A stretch of 8,883 nucleotides of DNA from an uncultured Eubacteriales bacterium (GCA_900321525.1 ONWL01000040.1:1-8883); one strand, 5' to 3'; positions 1 through 7,337 are shown, numbered from the stretch's first letter. Numbers and translations are program-made. The notes: a model not told the origin generated them from the sequence alone.

Positions 1-285
1 GTGGCTGCACCGACCTGCAAGAAAGTGACGGTTCGTCTCATCGAGGATCTGATCGAAGAGGGCAAGGATGTGTACAATGAGGAAGATGGTACCATGAATC
101 TGAATGAACATTCCCTCATTACACTGAAGGAGTGCCCGGTAGAACCACAACTGGCAGAGGCACAGGCACAGGATCGGTTCCAGTTTGTACGAAACGGTTA
201 TTTCTGTGTGGACAATAAGCTTTCTGCACCAGGAGAGCCGGTATTTAATCGGATCGTATCGTTAAAGACCAGTTTCAAACTGTAA
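1..285 (+). CDS. glnS: Glutaminyl-tRNA synthetase, C-terminal fragment (5' end outside window)
   Basis: This is the last 94 codons of a cytoplasmic class I glutaminyl-tRNA synthetase, which charges tRNA-Gln with glutamine using ATP. The visible part matches the C-terminal beta-barrel anticodon-binding region. A segment resembling the family's 'EPSLAxA' stretch (VEPQLAEAQAQ) is followed by FQFVRNGYFCVD and then PVFNRIVSLKTSFK, a near-universal GlnRS ending. The frame is open from base 1, so the GTG there is an internal Val codon rather than a start. The catalytic domain with its HIGH and KMSKS motifs lies upstream of the window. The gene ends with TAA and the next gene starts 29 bp later, so co-transcription is likely. 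A GluRS-like C-terminus is unlikely given the YFCVD and PVFNR motifs. Confidence 0.93.
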   Translation: MAAPTCKKVTVRLIEDLIEEGKDVYNEEDGTMNLNEHSLITLKECPVEPQLAEAQAQDRFQFVRNGYFCVDNKLSAPGEPVFNRIVSLKTSFKL

Positions 286-314
286 TCTACAGCCACAGAG
301 AAGGAAAGAGGACT

Positions 315-1058
315 ATGGCAGAAAAGATTTATATGATTCCTGTCAATGATGCATTTGACAAGGACAGTGAGTGTCCGGTCTGCGTCATGTACAATGCGCT
401 GGAAAATGATGCCATTGATTTTGTGATGGGACCCAGCTATATGGAGGATGATGTGCGTTCTGAGACAGACCGGTTAGGGTTTTGCAGAGGGCACATGAAG
501 ATGTTGTTGGAACAGCCCAATAAGCTAGGACTGGCATTGATGCTCCATACCCATACAAAGAAGGTGATGGCAGATACAGAGAAACTGGTGAAAGCACCAT
601 TAAAGGCCAAGTCTCTCTTTAAGAAGACAGAAGAAAGCCCGCTTTTGCAGCATATGGAGGAACTGGAGCAGTCCTGCTATATTTGCCAGCGCATTGACAA
701 TATATTCAAACGGTATCTGACCACTACCTTGCAGCTGTATCATTCCGATGCTGCATTTCGAGAGAAATATGCTTCCTGTAAAGGCTTTTGCAGCACCCAT
801 TATGGGATGCTGTTAAAGGAAGGGCAGAAGATTCTTTCCGGAAAAGAGTTTGAAACATTTGTGCAGCTGACCAATCGGCTGTATTTGGAGAATATGAAGC
901 GTGTGGAAGGGGATCTGGCATGGTTTATTGAGAAGTATGATTATCGCAATGCCAAAGAGCCGTGGAAAAATGCCAAAGATGCCATTCCCCGTACTGCAAC
1001 AAAGGTCAACAGCATTTATAAAGAGGATACGATTGTGGCATCGAGAGTCAGTCACTGA
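315..1058 (+). CDS. DUF6062-like protein with two CxxC/CxxH modules
   Basis: This 247-aa soluble protein has no signal peptide or membrane segment and resembles the DUF6062 family of Clostridia, whose function is unknown to me. It contains an internal duplication. Module 1 has C20-x2-C23, then 33 residues, then C57-x2-H60 within GFCRGHMKMLL. Module 2 has C121-x2-C124, then 34 residues, then C159-x2-H162 within GFCSTHYGMLL. The spacing suggests two structural Zn sites or redox-active cysteine sets, but metal binding is inference. The tail from about residue 207 (YDYRNAKEPWKNAKDAIPR) looks like a conserved terminal motif. The ATG at 315 is supported by AAGGA at 301-305 with a 9-nt spacer. It lies 29 bp after glnS and is probably in its operon. 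Codon use looks like the neighbours and there is no sign of recent transfer. Confidence 0.7.
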   Translation: MAEKIYMIPVNDAFDKDSECPVCVMYNALENDAIDFVMGPSYMEDDVRSETDRLGFCRGHMKMLLEQPNKLGLALMLHTHTKKVMADTEKLVKAPLKAKSLFKKTEESPLLQHMEELEQSCYICQRIDNIFKRYLTTTLQLYHSDAAFREKYASCKGFCSTHYGMLLKEGQKILSGKEFETFVQLTNRLYLENMKRVEGDLAWFIEKYDYRNAKEPWKNAKDAIPRTATKVNSIYKEDTIVASRVSH

Positions 1059-1093
1059 CAGGTGAAGAGGATGGACATAGTCAGGAGAAAACA

Positions 1094-1123
1094 GTGGCCG
1101 GTGCTGAGCAGGCAACCGGTCAT
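1094..1123 (+). repeat. Intergenic inverted repeat (possible RNA hairpin)
   Basis: In the 91-bp gap between the DUF6062-like gene and the Ig-domain gene, GTGGCCGGT (1094-1102) can pair with ACCGGTCAT (1115-1123) over 9 bp, including two G-U pairs, around a 12-nt loop. No T-run follows, so it is not an intrinsic terminator. It could be a processing or stabilising hairpin between the two genes, or chance. Only the pairing is seen. Confidence 0.3.
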
Positions 1124-1149
1124 GGTCGTATCCGGAATGGGGGATTGAG

Positions 1150-2040
1150 ATGAGTTTAAGAAGAATCGCAGCAATGGTTCTTGGGGCGGCAGCAGCTGCC
1201 TCTATTGGTATTTGTGTCTGGATACAATCTCATGTAGACAGAGAAGCACCAGAACTGATGATTGGCAGTGTGCTGCAAGGTGTAACTGCAGATGTGACAG
1301 ATAAGGACTTATTGGTGGATGTGACAGCAAAAGACAAACGCGATGGGGATTTGACCGATCAGGTGATGGTGGCAGAACGAACACTGGGGGAGGAAGAGAT
1401 GGAGGTTGTATATGCTGTGACTGATGCAGCAGGCAATGTGGCGTTGAAGCGTCGTGCCATTCCTCTGACAGAAAAGATGATGTTTGCGGAAGGGACAGAA
1501 AAGGAAGAAGAAACTGATAGAGAGACAGAAGAGGCAGAAACAGAAACATCTACAGAAGAATCTATAGAAACATCTACAGAAGAGTCCACAGAAGAATCTT
1601 CTGAAACAGAATCTACGGAGGAAGAAACGGTAGAATCACAGGAACTTCAGACCGATGAGACAGAGGAACAGGAATCTGTGTCAGAAGCCAATGAACCGAA
1701 AGAAACCAGAGAACAGGAAACAGAGGGATCTGTTGCAGAAGAGACTACGGAAGAGAGTACAGAGGAGACGGAACCAGTGGAGACAGCTGATCCTGCGATT
1801 CCGGTGATTCGTTTGAAACAGAATTCGGTTACGCTGCCAGCGGGTACCCCATTTGATTATATGTCTTATATTGAATCTATAACAGATGATAAGGATAGTC
1901 GGTCTACGTTGAATCAATATATCGTGGTAACTGGATATTATGATGTGAGAACACCAGGCAGCTATCCGTTACAGTTCTGGGTAACTGATACAGAACGGCA
2001 TGAGTCAGAGCGTCAGGAATTCCTGCTGATCATCGAGTAA
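1150..2040 (+). CDS. Membrane-anchored surface protein with two Ig-like (DUF5011-type) domains
   Basis: This 296-aa protein is probably anchored outside the membrane. Residues 1-5 carry two Arg (MSLRR) and are followed by a hydrophobic Ala-rich segment at about 6-25. There is no lipobox, so this looks like an uncleaved signal anchor or a Sec signal peptide. Residues about 31-105 form an Ig/HYR-like domain with the DKRDGDLTD motif and VVYAVTDAAGNVA strand typical of DUF5011-type domains. Residues about 115-213 are a low-complexity acidic Glu/Thr/Ser linker. Residues about 214-296 are a second Ig-like domain (DVRTPGSYPLQFWVTD, ending FLLIIE). No catalytic motif, LPXTG signal or C-terminal anchor is visible. 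A GGGGG at 1139-1143, 6 nt upstream, supports the ATG at 1150. The function is unknown. Adhesion or envelope roles are plausible only by analogy with other Ig-repeat proteins. Confidence 0.6.
   Translation: MSLRRIAAMVLGAAAAASIGICVWIQSHVDREAPELMIGSVLQGVTADVTDKDLLVDVTAKDKRDGDLTDQVMVAERTLGEEEMEVVYAVTDAAGNVALKRRAIPLTEKMMFAEGTEKEEETDRETEEAETETSTEESIETSTEESTEESSETESTEEETVESQELQTDETEEQESVSEANEPKETREQETEGSVAEETTEESTEETEPVETADPAIPVIRLKQNSVTLPAGTPFDYMSYIESITDDKDSRSTLNQYIVVTGYYDVRTPGSYPLQFWVTDTERHESERQEFLLIIE
1498..1790 (+). repeat. Glu/Thr/Ser-rich low-complexity coding repeat
   Basis: This purine-rich segment encodes the acidic linker of the Ig-domain protein (residues about 117-213). It contains imperfect TEES/STEE/ETE units. 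An exact 18-bp direct repeat, AGAAACATCTACAGAAGA, occurs at 1542-1559 and 1566-1583, which is a 24-bp (8-codon) period. Such repeats can expand or contract without a frameshift. The segment also creates spurious open frames on the opposite strand. Confidence 0.75.
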
Positions 2041-2121
2041 AGAATAGGGTATTTTGGCGCAGCACATATAGAAAACATACACTGTGTGAGGAAAAGAGCA
2101 GTGTTACAGTTAAAATGGGTT

Positions 2122-2126
2122 GGAGG
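2122..2126 (+). promoter_or_regulatory. Ribosome binding site that fixes the argS start
   Basis: GGAGG lies 4 nt upstream of the ATG at 2131. The open frame extends back to a GTG at 2086, but that would add 15 residues (starting MRKRAVLQ) not typical of arginyl-tRNA synthetases and would place this strong Shine-Dalgarno inside the gene. The ATG at 2131 gives the expected N-terminus. Confidence 0.75.
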
Positions 2127-2130
2127 ATAT

Positions 2131-3897
2131 ATGAGTAGTTTCATGAATTTGATTACAGATACGGTATCCGCAGCGTTTGCAGCATGTGGATACGAGGAGA
2201 CATTGGGACGGGTTACGGTATCCAATCGTCCTGATCTGTGCGAATACCAGTGTAATGGTGCTATGGCAGGTGCCAAACAGTACCACAAAGCACCGTTTGT
2301 GATCGCAGAAGAAGTAGTGGCAAAGCTGCAGGACAATGCATTGTTTGAAGAAATCGCAGTGGTAAAGCCAGGATTTATCAACATCAAAGTCAGCGGTGCG
2401 GCACTGGCTGCCCATCTGGAACAGATGGGAGCAGATGCACAGTATGGGGCAAGTAAGCCGGAACAAAGCCGCCGTATTGTCATTGATTACGGCGGTCCCA
2501 ATGTGGCAAAACCATTACATGTGGGACATCTGCGTTCTGCCATCATTGGTGAGAGCATCAAGCGCATCTGCCGCTTTATGGGAGATGAAGTGGTAGGAGA
2601 TGTGCATCTGGGCGACTGGGGCTTACAGATGGGTCTGATCATTGAGGAAGTGAAGGAGAGAAAGCCGGAGCTGCCTTATTTTGATGAGAGCTATACCGGT
2701 GATTATCCGAAGGAGGCTCCTTTTACCATTTCCGAGTTGGAAGAGATTTATCCATGTGCCAGCGGGAAGTCCAAGGTGGATGAAGCATTTGCGGCAAAGG
2801 CCCATGATGCCACTGTCAAATTGCAGCAGGGAGACAGAGGATATACAGCACTGTGGAATCACATTATGAATGTATCTGTCACAGATTTGAAGAAGAATTA
2901 TGACAACCTGAATGTACATTTTGACCTTTGGAAGAAGGAAAGTGATGCACAGCCTTATATTCCGGACATGATTGAACAGATGAAGGCAGACGGGTTTGCC
3001 CATATCAGCAATGGTGCGTTGGTAGTAGATGTGGCAGAGGAAGAGGATACCAGGGAAGTACCGCCCTGTATTTTGTTAAAGTCAGACGGTGCTTCTATTT
3101 ATGCCACTACAGATCTGGCTACCATCGTAGAGAGAAAGAAGCTGTTTGATCCGGATCTGATTCTGTATGTAGTGGACAAGCGTCAGGAGATGCATTTCTT
3201 ACAGGTATTCCGTACTGCAAGAAAGACAGGGATTGTGTCTGAGAAAAATGAGTTGCAGTTCCTGGGCTTTGGTACCATGAATGGACGGGATGGCAAGCCA
3301 TTCAAGACCAGAGAAGGCGGCGTCATGCGTTTAGAGAAGCTGATCGCAGACATTACGGAAGCGGTTTATGAGAAGATGGCAGAGAACCGTACTATGGAAG
3401 AAGAAGAGATGCGCCAGACCGCCAAGATCATCGGATTGGCCGCGTTGAAGTATGGAGATTTGTCCAATCAGGCAACCAAAGATTATGTGTTTGATTTAGA
3501 CCGCTTCATTTCCTTTGAAGGAAATACCGGTCCATATATTCTGTACACTATTGTACGAATCAAATCTATTTTGAAGAAGTATGGAGACAGCGGCAATCGT
3601 GTAGAGGATGCAAAGATGCAGGCACCACAGAATCCGGAAGAGAAGGATCTGATGCTGAGCTTAAGCCGGTTTGGGGAAATGATGACACAGGCTTACAGCG
3701 AACTGGCACCTCATAAGATTTGTGCCTATATTTATGAGCTTGCCAATGCATTTAACCGGTTCTATCACGGCACCAGGATTCTGGCAGAAGAAGATGCCGG
3801 AAAGCAGGCAGGTTATATTGCACTGATCAGTCTCACCAGAAAGGTGTTGGAATGTTGTATCGATCTGCTTGGATTTACTGCGCCGGAAAGAATGTAA
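2131..3897 (+). CDS. argS: Arginyl-tRNA synthetase
   Basis: This 588-aa cytoplasmic class I synthetase charges tRNA-Arg with arginine using ATP. Residues about 1-110 form the N-terminal Add-1 domain typical of ArgRS. The catalytic core carries the HIGH signature as H130-V-G-H133 in NVAKPLHVGHLRS. The KMSKS loop appears as FKTREGG (391-397), a degenerate form that is normal for many ArgRS. Residues about 465-588 are the helical DALR anticodon-binding domain, starting near FEGNTGPYILY and ending in the characteristic GFTAPERM. Length and motif order are normal for the family and the gene appears intact. It starts 90 bp after the Ig-domain gene. No T-box leader was found, and any promoter in the gap is weak, so read-through from upstream is likely. 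Confidence 0.97.
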   Translation: MSSFMNLITDTVSAAFAACGYEETLGRVTVSNRPDLCEYQCNGAMAGAKQYHKAPFVIAEEVVAKLQDNALFEEIAVVKPGFINIKVSGAALAAHLEQMGADAQYGASKPEQSRRIVIDYGGPNVAKPLHVGHLRSAIIGESIKRICRFMGDEVVGDVHLGDWGLQMGLIIEEVKERKPELPYFDESYTGDYPKEAPFTISELEEIYPCASGKSKVDEAFAAKAHDATVKLQQGDRGYTALWNHIMNVSVTDLKKNYDNLNVHFDLWKKESDAQPYIPDMIEQMKADGFAHISNGALVVDVAEEEDTREVPPCILLKSDGASIYATTDLATIVERKKLFDPDLILYVVDKRQEMHFLQVFRTARKTGIVSEKNELQFLGFGTMNGRDGKPFKTREGGVMRLEKLIADITEAVYEKMAENRTMEEEEMRQTAKIIGLAALKYGDLSNQATKDYVFDLDRFISFEGNTGPYILYTIVRIKSILKKYGDSGNRVEDAKMQAPQNPEEKDLMLSLSRFGEMMTQAYSELAPHKICAYIYELANAFNRFYHGTRILAEEDAGKQAGYIALISLTRKVLECCIDLLGFTAPERM

Positions 3898-3946
3898 ACA
3901 GTTTGAAAATGAACCAATAAAATAGATGTAGTGATACAAAGGGAGC

Positions 3947-4252
3947 ATGAACAGAAGGACTATGGCAGGACTTACAGTAGATGTCATTCAAAGAGAGGCA
4001 AAATCTTTTGGAGAATACCAGAAGGGACGAAGTCTGTATTATAAACATATGGTGTCGTTAGGTCAGGTAGAGACCTTCTGGCGTGGAGAATACAAAATTA
4101 CAGCAGAGGCAGAGGAGAACCGGGTCAGGCTCCAGATCTCAGATGGAACCATTGCCAGTTTTTCCTGCTCCTGTCAGGACGGTACTTCCAGGCGGCTGTG
4201 CAGACATGCGGTGGCGGCTGCCCTGGCATGGCTGAAAAACAGTCCTCAGTAG
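3947..4252 (+). CDS. SWIM zinc-finger protein, possibly the detached N-terminus of the downstream SNF2 protein
   Basis: This 101-aa protein consists almost entirely of a SWIM domain, a small Zn-binding fold implicated in DNA or protein binding. The signature CxC-x8-CxH is seen as C74, C76, C85 and H87 in FSCSCQDGTSRRLCRHAVAAAL. It is preceded by FGEYQKGRSLYYKHMV, which resembles the N-terminus of SWIM-SNF2 proteins. The ATG at 3947 has AAAGG at 3938-3942 with a short spacer. An alternative ATG at 3962 is less well placed. The gene ends with TAG at 4250-4252, the only TAG stop among the complete genes here, and the SNF2 gene continues in exactly the same frame. In many Firmicutes the two parts are one polypeptide. 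This could be a true two-gene arrangement, a nonsense-split gene or a recoded stop. Confidence 0.8.
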   Translation: MNRRTMAGLTVDVIQREAKSFGEYQKGRSLYYKHMVSLGQVETFWRGEYKITAEAEENRVRLQISDGTIASFSCSCQDGTSRRLCRHAVAAALAWLKNSPQ

Positions 4253-4254
4253 GA
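4251..4254 (+). promoter_or_regulatory. Putative ribosome binding site overlapping the SWIM stop codon
   Basis: AGGA overlaps the last two bases of the TAG stop and lies 7 nt before the GTG at 4262. It sits too close (1 nt) to the GTG at 4256 to serve that codon. Stop and restart within about 10 nt would allow translational coupling of the SWIM and SNF2 proteins. Confidence 0.45.
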
Positions 4255-4261
4255 TGTGGCG

Positions 4262-7210
4262 GTGAAAACATCTCCTGCCGGAACCAGACTGATTCAGGAA
4301 TACACAGAGTTTCACTATAACAATGCAGTGGCGGCTGGAAAATCCAGACTGTATCTGGAACCAAAGCTCGTACTGGGCAGAAAAAAAGCAGAACTGAGCC
4401 TGCGAATCGGTCAGGATAAAATGTATATGATACAGGATCTGAATGCATTTGCGGATTCTGTGCAAAAACAGGAAAATGTGACCTTTGGAAAAAATACTGT
4501 GTTGATGCTAGACCGTTCCCTGTTTGAGGAACGGTCACGTCAATTGTGTGATGTGATTACCGGTGCGATGGATGTGATGGGGCAAAGCGATGCCGGATCT
4601 TTTCCGGGAAGCCGGATACGAAAACGCAAACAGTTGTCTCTTTCTGGTGCATTGGCAGATCAGGTGATGGAACTGTTAGAGGGGGAACTGGTTGCCACAG
4701 AGGAACAATATGTGGGGAACAACAGCCAGAATCTCTATGGCTATCTGAGCAATCAGGTATCCGGTACAAAGCAGGTGAAACAGGAAGATCCCAGAATTCC
4801 GGTACGTTTTTTGCAGAAAGGCAGTGATGGCATTCATATGGAACTGCCGGGGAATCTGTTTGTATTTCGTGGAGCGAAGCGGCTGTATGTATCTTACGGA
4901 GATGCCATTTACTGCTGTAGTCCGGAGTATACGAAAGCAGTGGGACTGTTTTTGGATTCTCTGGTGAACCGGGGCTATCCGGAATGTGGAAAGCTGGACA
5001 TCAATGAGAAAGATATGCCGGTATTTTGCAGACAGGTGTTGTTTGCCATTCAGGAGTATCTGGACATTCAGGAAGAAGATGTGACACTGCGTCAATATTA
5101 TCCGGAACGATTGGTAACGAAATGTTATCTGGATGAACAGCCAGATGGGATGCTGACCTGTCGGCTGTTGTATTGCTATGGAGAGCAGGAAATTGACCCT
5201 TTGGCAGAGCAGACGGCAGATTTATCCTCTGCCTCGTCTCTTCAAAGAGACGAGGCAGAGGAATTGCTGGTCTTTCATGCTATCAGTAGATATTTCTTCC
5301 GTAGCGGAGAGGGACAAGGACTGGTCACACCGGATGCAGATTCTGCATGGCGTTTCTTGACAGAGGGATTGCCTGTGATGCAGACCTTTGGAGAGGTGTA
5401 TGTGACGGATCGAGTCAGCTGTGTGAGAACACTGCAGTCCGGCAAAAACCGGATCGGGGTCTCTCTGGAGGGGGATTTGCTGAATCTGGAACTGGATTTG
5501 GAACAGGTGGATCCGGCAGAGTTGATGGCGGTATTGGACAGCTACCGGCAAAAGCGCAGTTATCATCGGTTGAAGAATGGGGATTTTCTGAACCTGAAAG
5601 ATGAAACATTGTCTGCGCTGGATGATCTGACCGGTGGCTTGGAATTGAAAGAACAGCAGTTACAGCAGGGAATCCTATCCGTACCTTCCTATCGTGCCAT
5701 GTATGTGGAGGATGTGTTGCAGCATCAGAACAGTTTGGTTTCTGCACGAAACAGAGCTTTTCGGAATCTGGCAGAACGGTTTGAACAGATACACACTGCT
5801 GACCTTCCTATTCCAGACGGCATAGAGTCCATTTTGCGTCCTTACCAGAAAGAGGGATTTTACTGGTTAAAGGCGCTGGAACAATATGGATTTCATGGAA
5901 TTCTGGCAGATGATATGGGTTTGGGAAAGACATTGCAGGTGATCGCACTGCTTCTGGCTCGTCCGGAAGGAACCGGTCCCTCTCTGGTAGTTTGTCCCGC
6001 ATCTTTGCTGTACAACTGGGAGCATGAGTTTGGTAAATTTGCCCCTGAGTTGCAGGTTCTGCCCATTACAGGAAACGCAGAGGAGCGGCAGGCACTTTTG
6101 CAGCAGGCAGAGGGGGATCTGATATTGATTACCTCTTATGAACTGCTGCGCAGGGATGAGACAGTCTACGGTACTATGGAATTTGACTATATGATACTGG
6201 ATGAGGCCCAGTATATCAAAAATCACACCACCTTAAATGCAAAGACAGTGAAACAGATGCAGGCTGCCCATCGTGTGGCACTGACCGGAACCCCCATTGA
6301 AAACCGGCTCAGTGAGCTGTGGAGTATTTTTGATTTTTTGATGCCTGGATTTTTGTATCCTTATGGAACGTTTCGGAAGGAATACGAAATTCCCATTGTC
6401 AAAGAGCAGGATGAAAAGGCACTGGCACGGTTTCGGAGGATGACCAGACCCTTTATTCTGCGTCGGTTAAAGGGGGATGTGTTGCAGGATCTGCCTCCTA
6501 AGACAGAGGAAACGGTTATGACAGTATTTTCCGGAACCCAGAAACAACTGTATCAGGCATCCGTACTGAAGCTGCGAAACCAGCTGGAGCACCAGACCAC
6601 GGAAGAGTACAACAAAAACCAGATTCAGATTCTGGCACAGCTGACCCGTCTGCGTCGTCTGTGCTGTGATCCCCGTCTGTGCCTGGAAGGGTATGCAGAT
6701 GGATCTGCAAAGCTGGACACTTGCATGGAACTGGTGCAAAGCAGTGTGGAATCAGGGCATAAGCTGCTTCTGTTTTCACAGTTTACAGGAATGCTGGAAT
6801 TGATGGAGGAACGTCTGAGAGAATTGCAGATTGCTTACTACAAACTGACCGGCAGTACATCAAAAGAGGAACGTCAGCGTCTGGTAGACCAGTTTCAGCA
6901 GGATGATACGCCAGTCTTTCTGATCTCCCTGAAAGCAGGGGGAACAGGGTTGAATCTGACTGCGGCGGACATTGTCATTCATTATGATCCCTGGTGGAAT
7001 GTGGCAGCACAGAACCAGGCAACAGATCGAACCCACCGTATCGGGCAGGCACATCCGGTGACCGTGTATAAGCTGGTTGCAAAAGGAACCATAGAGGAAC
7101 AGATCGTCAAATTGCAGGAACGAAAGTACAATCTGGCGGAGCAGATATTAGAAGGACTGGATGACAGCCTTCATCATTTAAGTAAAGAGGAACTATTAGA
7201 GATTTTGTAA
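4262..7210 (+). CDS. SNF2-family DEAD/DEAH-like helicase (Swi2/Snf2 ATPase)
   Basis: This is a protein of about 982 aa, numbered from the GTG at 4262; a GTG at 4256 would add two residues. The N-terminal half (about 1-500) fits the bacterial SNF2-associated region. The C-terminal half carries a full ATPase motor: motif I DDMGLGKT (550-557), motif II DEAQ (647-650), motif III TGTP (675-678), motif V SLKAGGTGLN (889-898) and motif VI DRTHRIGQ (922-929). The catalytic residues appear intact. It is likely an ATP-dependent double-stranded-DNA translocase or nucleoprotein remodeller, and its biological role in bacteria is poorly defined. It lies in the same frame as the SWIM gene after a single TAG. 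Removing that stop would give a protein of about 1087 aa with the usual SWIM-SNF2 layout. Two inverted repeats lie inside the gene (4511-4536 and 5225-5262). No terminator follows. Confidence 0.93.
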   Translation: MKTSPAGTRLIQEYTEFHYNNAVAAGKSRLYLEPKLVLGRKKAELSLRIGQDKMYMIQDLNAFADSVQKQENVTFGKNTVLMLDRSLFEERSRQLCDVITGAMDVMGQSDAGSFPGSRIRKRKQLSLSGALADQVMELLEGELVATEEQYVGNNSQNLYGYLSNQVSGTKQVKQEDPRIPVRFLQKGSDGIHMELPGNLFVFRGAKRLYVSYGDAIYCCSPEYTKAVGLFLDSLVNRGYPECGKLDINEKDMPVFCRQVLFAIQEYLDIQEEDVTLRQYYPERLVTKCYLDEQPDGMLTCRLLYCYGEQEIDPLAEQTADLSSASSLQRDEAEELLVFHAISRYFFRSGEGQGLVTPDADSAWRFLTEGLPVMQTFGEVYVTDRVSCVRTLQSGKNRIGVSLEGDLLNLELDLEQVDPAELMAVLDSYRQKRSYHRLKNGDFLNLKDETLSALDDLTGGLELKEQQLQQGILSVPSYRAMYVEDVLQHQNSLVSARNRAFRNLAERFEQIHTADLPIPDGIESILRPYQKEGFYWLKALEQYGFHGILADDMGLGKTLQVIALLLARPEGTGPSLVVCPASLLYNWEHEFGKFAPELQVLPITGNAEERQALLQQAEGDLILITSYELLRRDETVYGTMEFDYMILDEAQYIKNHTTLNAKTVKQMQAAHRVALTGTPIENRLSELWSIFDFLMPGFLYPYGTFRKEYEIPIVKEQDEKALARFRRMTRPFILRRLKGDVLQDLPPKTEETVMTVFSGTQKQLYQASVLKLRNQLEHQTTEEYNKNQIQILAQLTRLRRLCCDPRLCLEGYADGSAKLDTCMELVQSSVESGHKLLLFSQFTGMLELMEERLRELQIAYYKLTGSTSKEERQRLVDQFQQDDTPVFLISLKAGGTGLNLTAADIVIHYDPWWNVAAQNQATDRTHRIGQAHPVTVYKLVAKGTIEEQIVKLQERKYNLAEQILEGLDDSLHHLSKEELLEIL
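4511..4536 (+). repeat. 9-bp inverted repeat inside the SNF2 gene
   Basis: GACCGTTCC (4511-4519) and GGAACGGTC (4528-4536) are perfect reverse complements around an 8-nt loop. They encode part of an LDRSLFEERS stretch. A GC-rich mRNA hairpin is possible early in the SNF2 coding sequence. It may be coincidental to coding constraint. Confidence 0.6.
5225..5262 (+). repeat. 38-bp perfect palindrome inside the SNF2 gene
   Basis: The left arm TCCTCTGCCTCGTCTCTT (5225-5242) and the right arm AAGAGACGAGGCAGAGGA (5245-5262) are exact 18-nt reverse complements separated by only CA. It lies within the coding sequence, at residues about 322-334 (SSASSLQRDEAEE), and keeps the frame open. In RNA it would form a very stable hairpin. 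In DNA it could extrude a cruciform. It does not resemble a terminator, since no T-run follows and it is in mid-gene. Confidence 0.9.
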
Positions 7211-7301
7211 CGGTCGGGAAGCAGGATTCTGGGAAGGTTTTGCTTGTAACTGTCAGACGGTTCATTTGCCCGCAGATTGCAGAGCGATTTGCGAAAAGTA
7301 A

Positions 7302-7330
7302 TTGACTATACGGGACGGATGTTTTATAAT
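7302..7330 (+). promoter_or_regulatory. Sigma-A (sigma-70 type) promoter for yicC-gmk
   Basis: The -35 box TTGACT (7302-7307, 5 of 6 consensus) and the -10 box TATAAT (7325-7330, 6 of 6) are separated by exactly 17 bp. Initiation would be expected near 7336-7338, giving an untranslated leader of about 137 nt before yicC. It sits in the largest gap in the window, which otherwise shows no gene. No operator was recognised. Confidence 0.85.
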
Positions 7331-7337
7331 CTAATAA

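Noticed and set aside
1202..1589. Antisense open frames across the Ig-domain gene
   Set aside because: They arise from the low-complexity Glu/Thr/Ser linker read backwards, giving Ser/Val- or Leu/Pro-rich strings without family features or start signals.
2041..2130. Possible T-box leader or promoter before argS, with short inverted repeats (ACACTG at 2079-2084 with CAGTGT at 2099-2104)
   Set aside because: There is no T-box core sequence and the gap is too short for a T-box. The best promoter match (TTGGCG, 18-bp spacer, TACACT) is weak, and the 6-bp repeat is compatible with chance.
2086..2130. GTG start for argS at 2086
   Set aside because: The extra 15 residues do not look like an ArgRS N-terminus, and a good GGAGG site serves the ATG at 2131.
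3898..3946. Promoter before the SWIM gene (TTGAAA at 3903-3908)
   Set aside because: No acceptable -10 box lies at 16-18 bp spacing.
7211..7300. Intrinsic terminator after the SNF2 gene
   Set aside because: No GC-rich stem followed by a T-run could be found.
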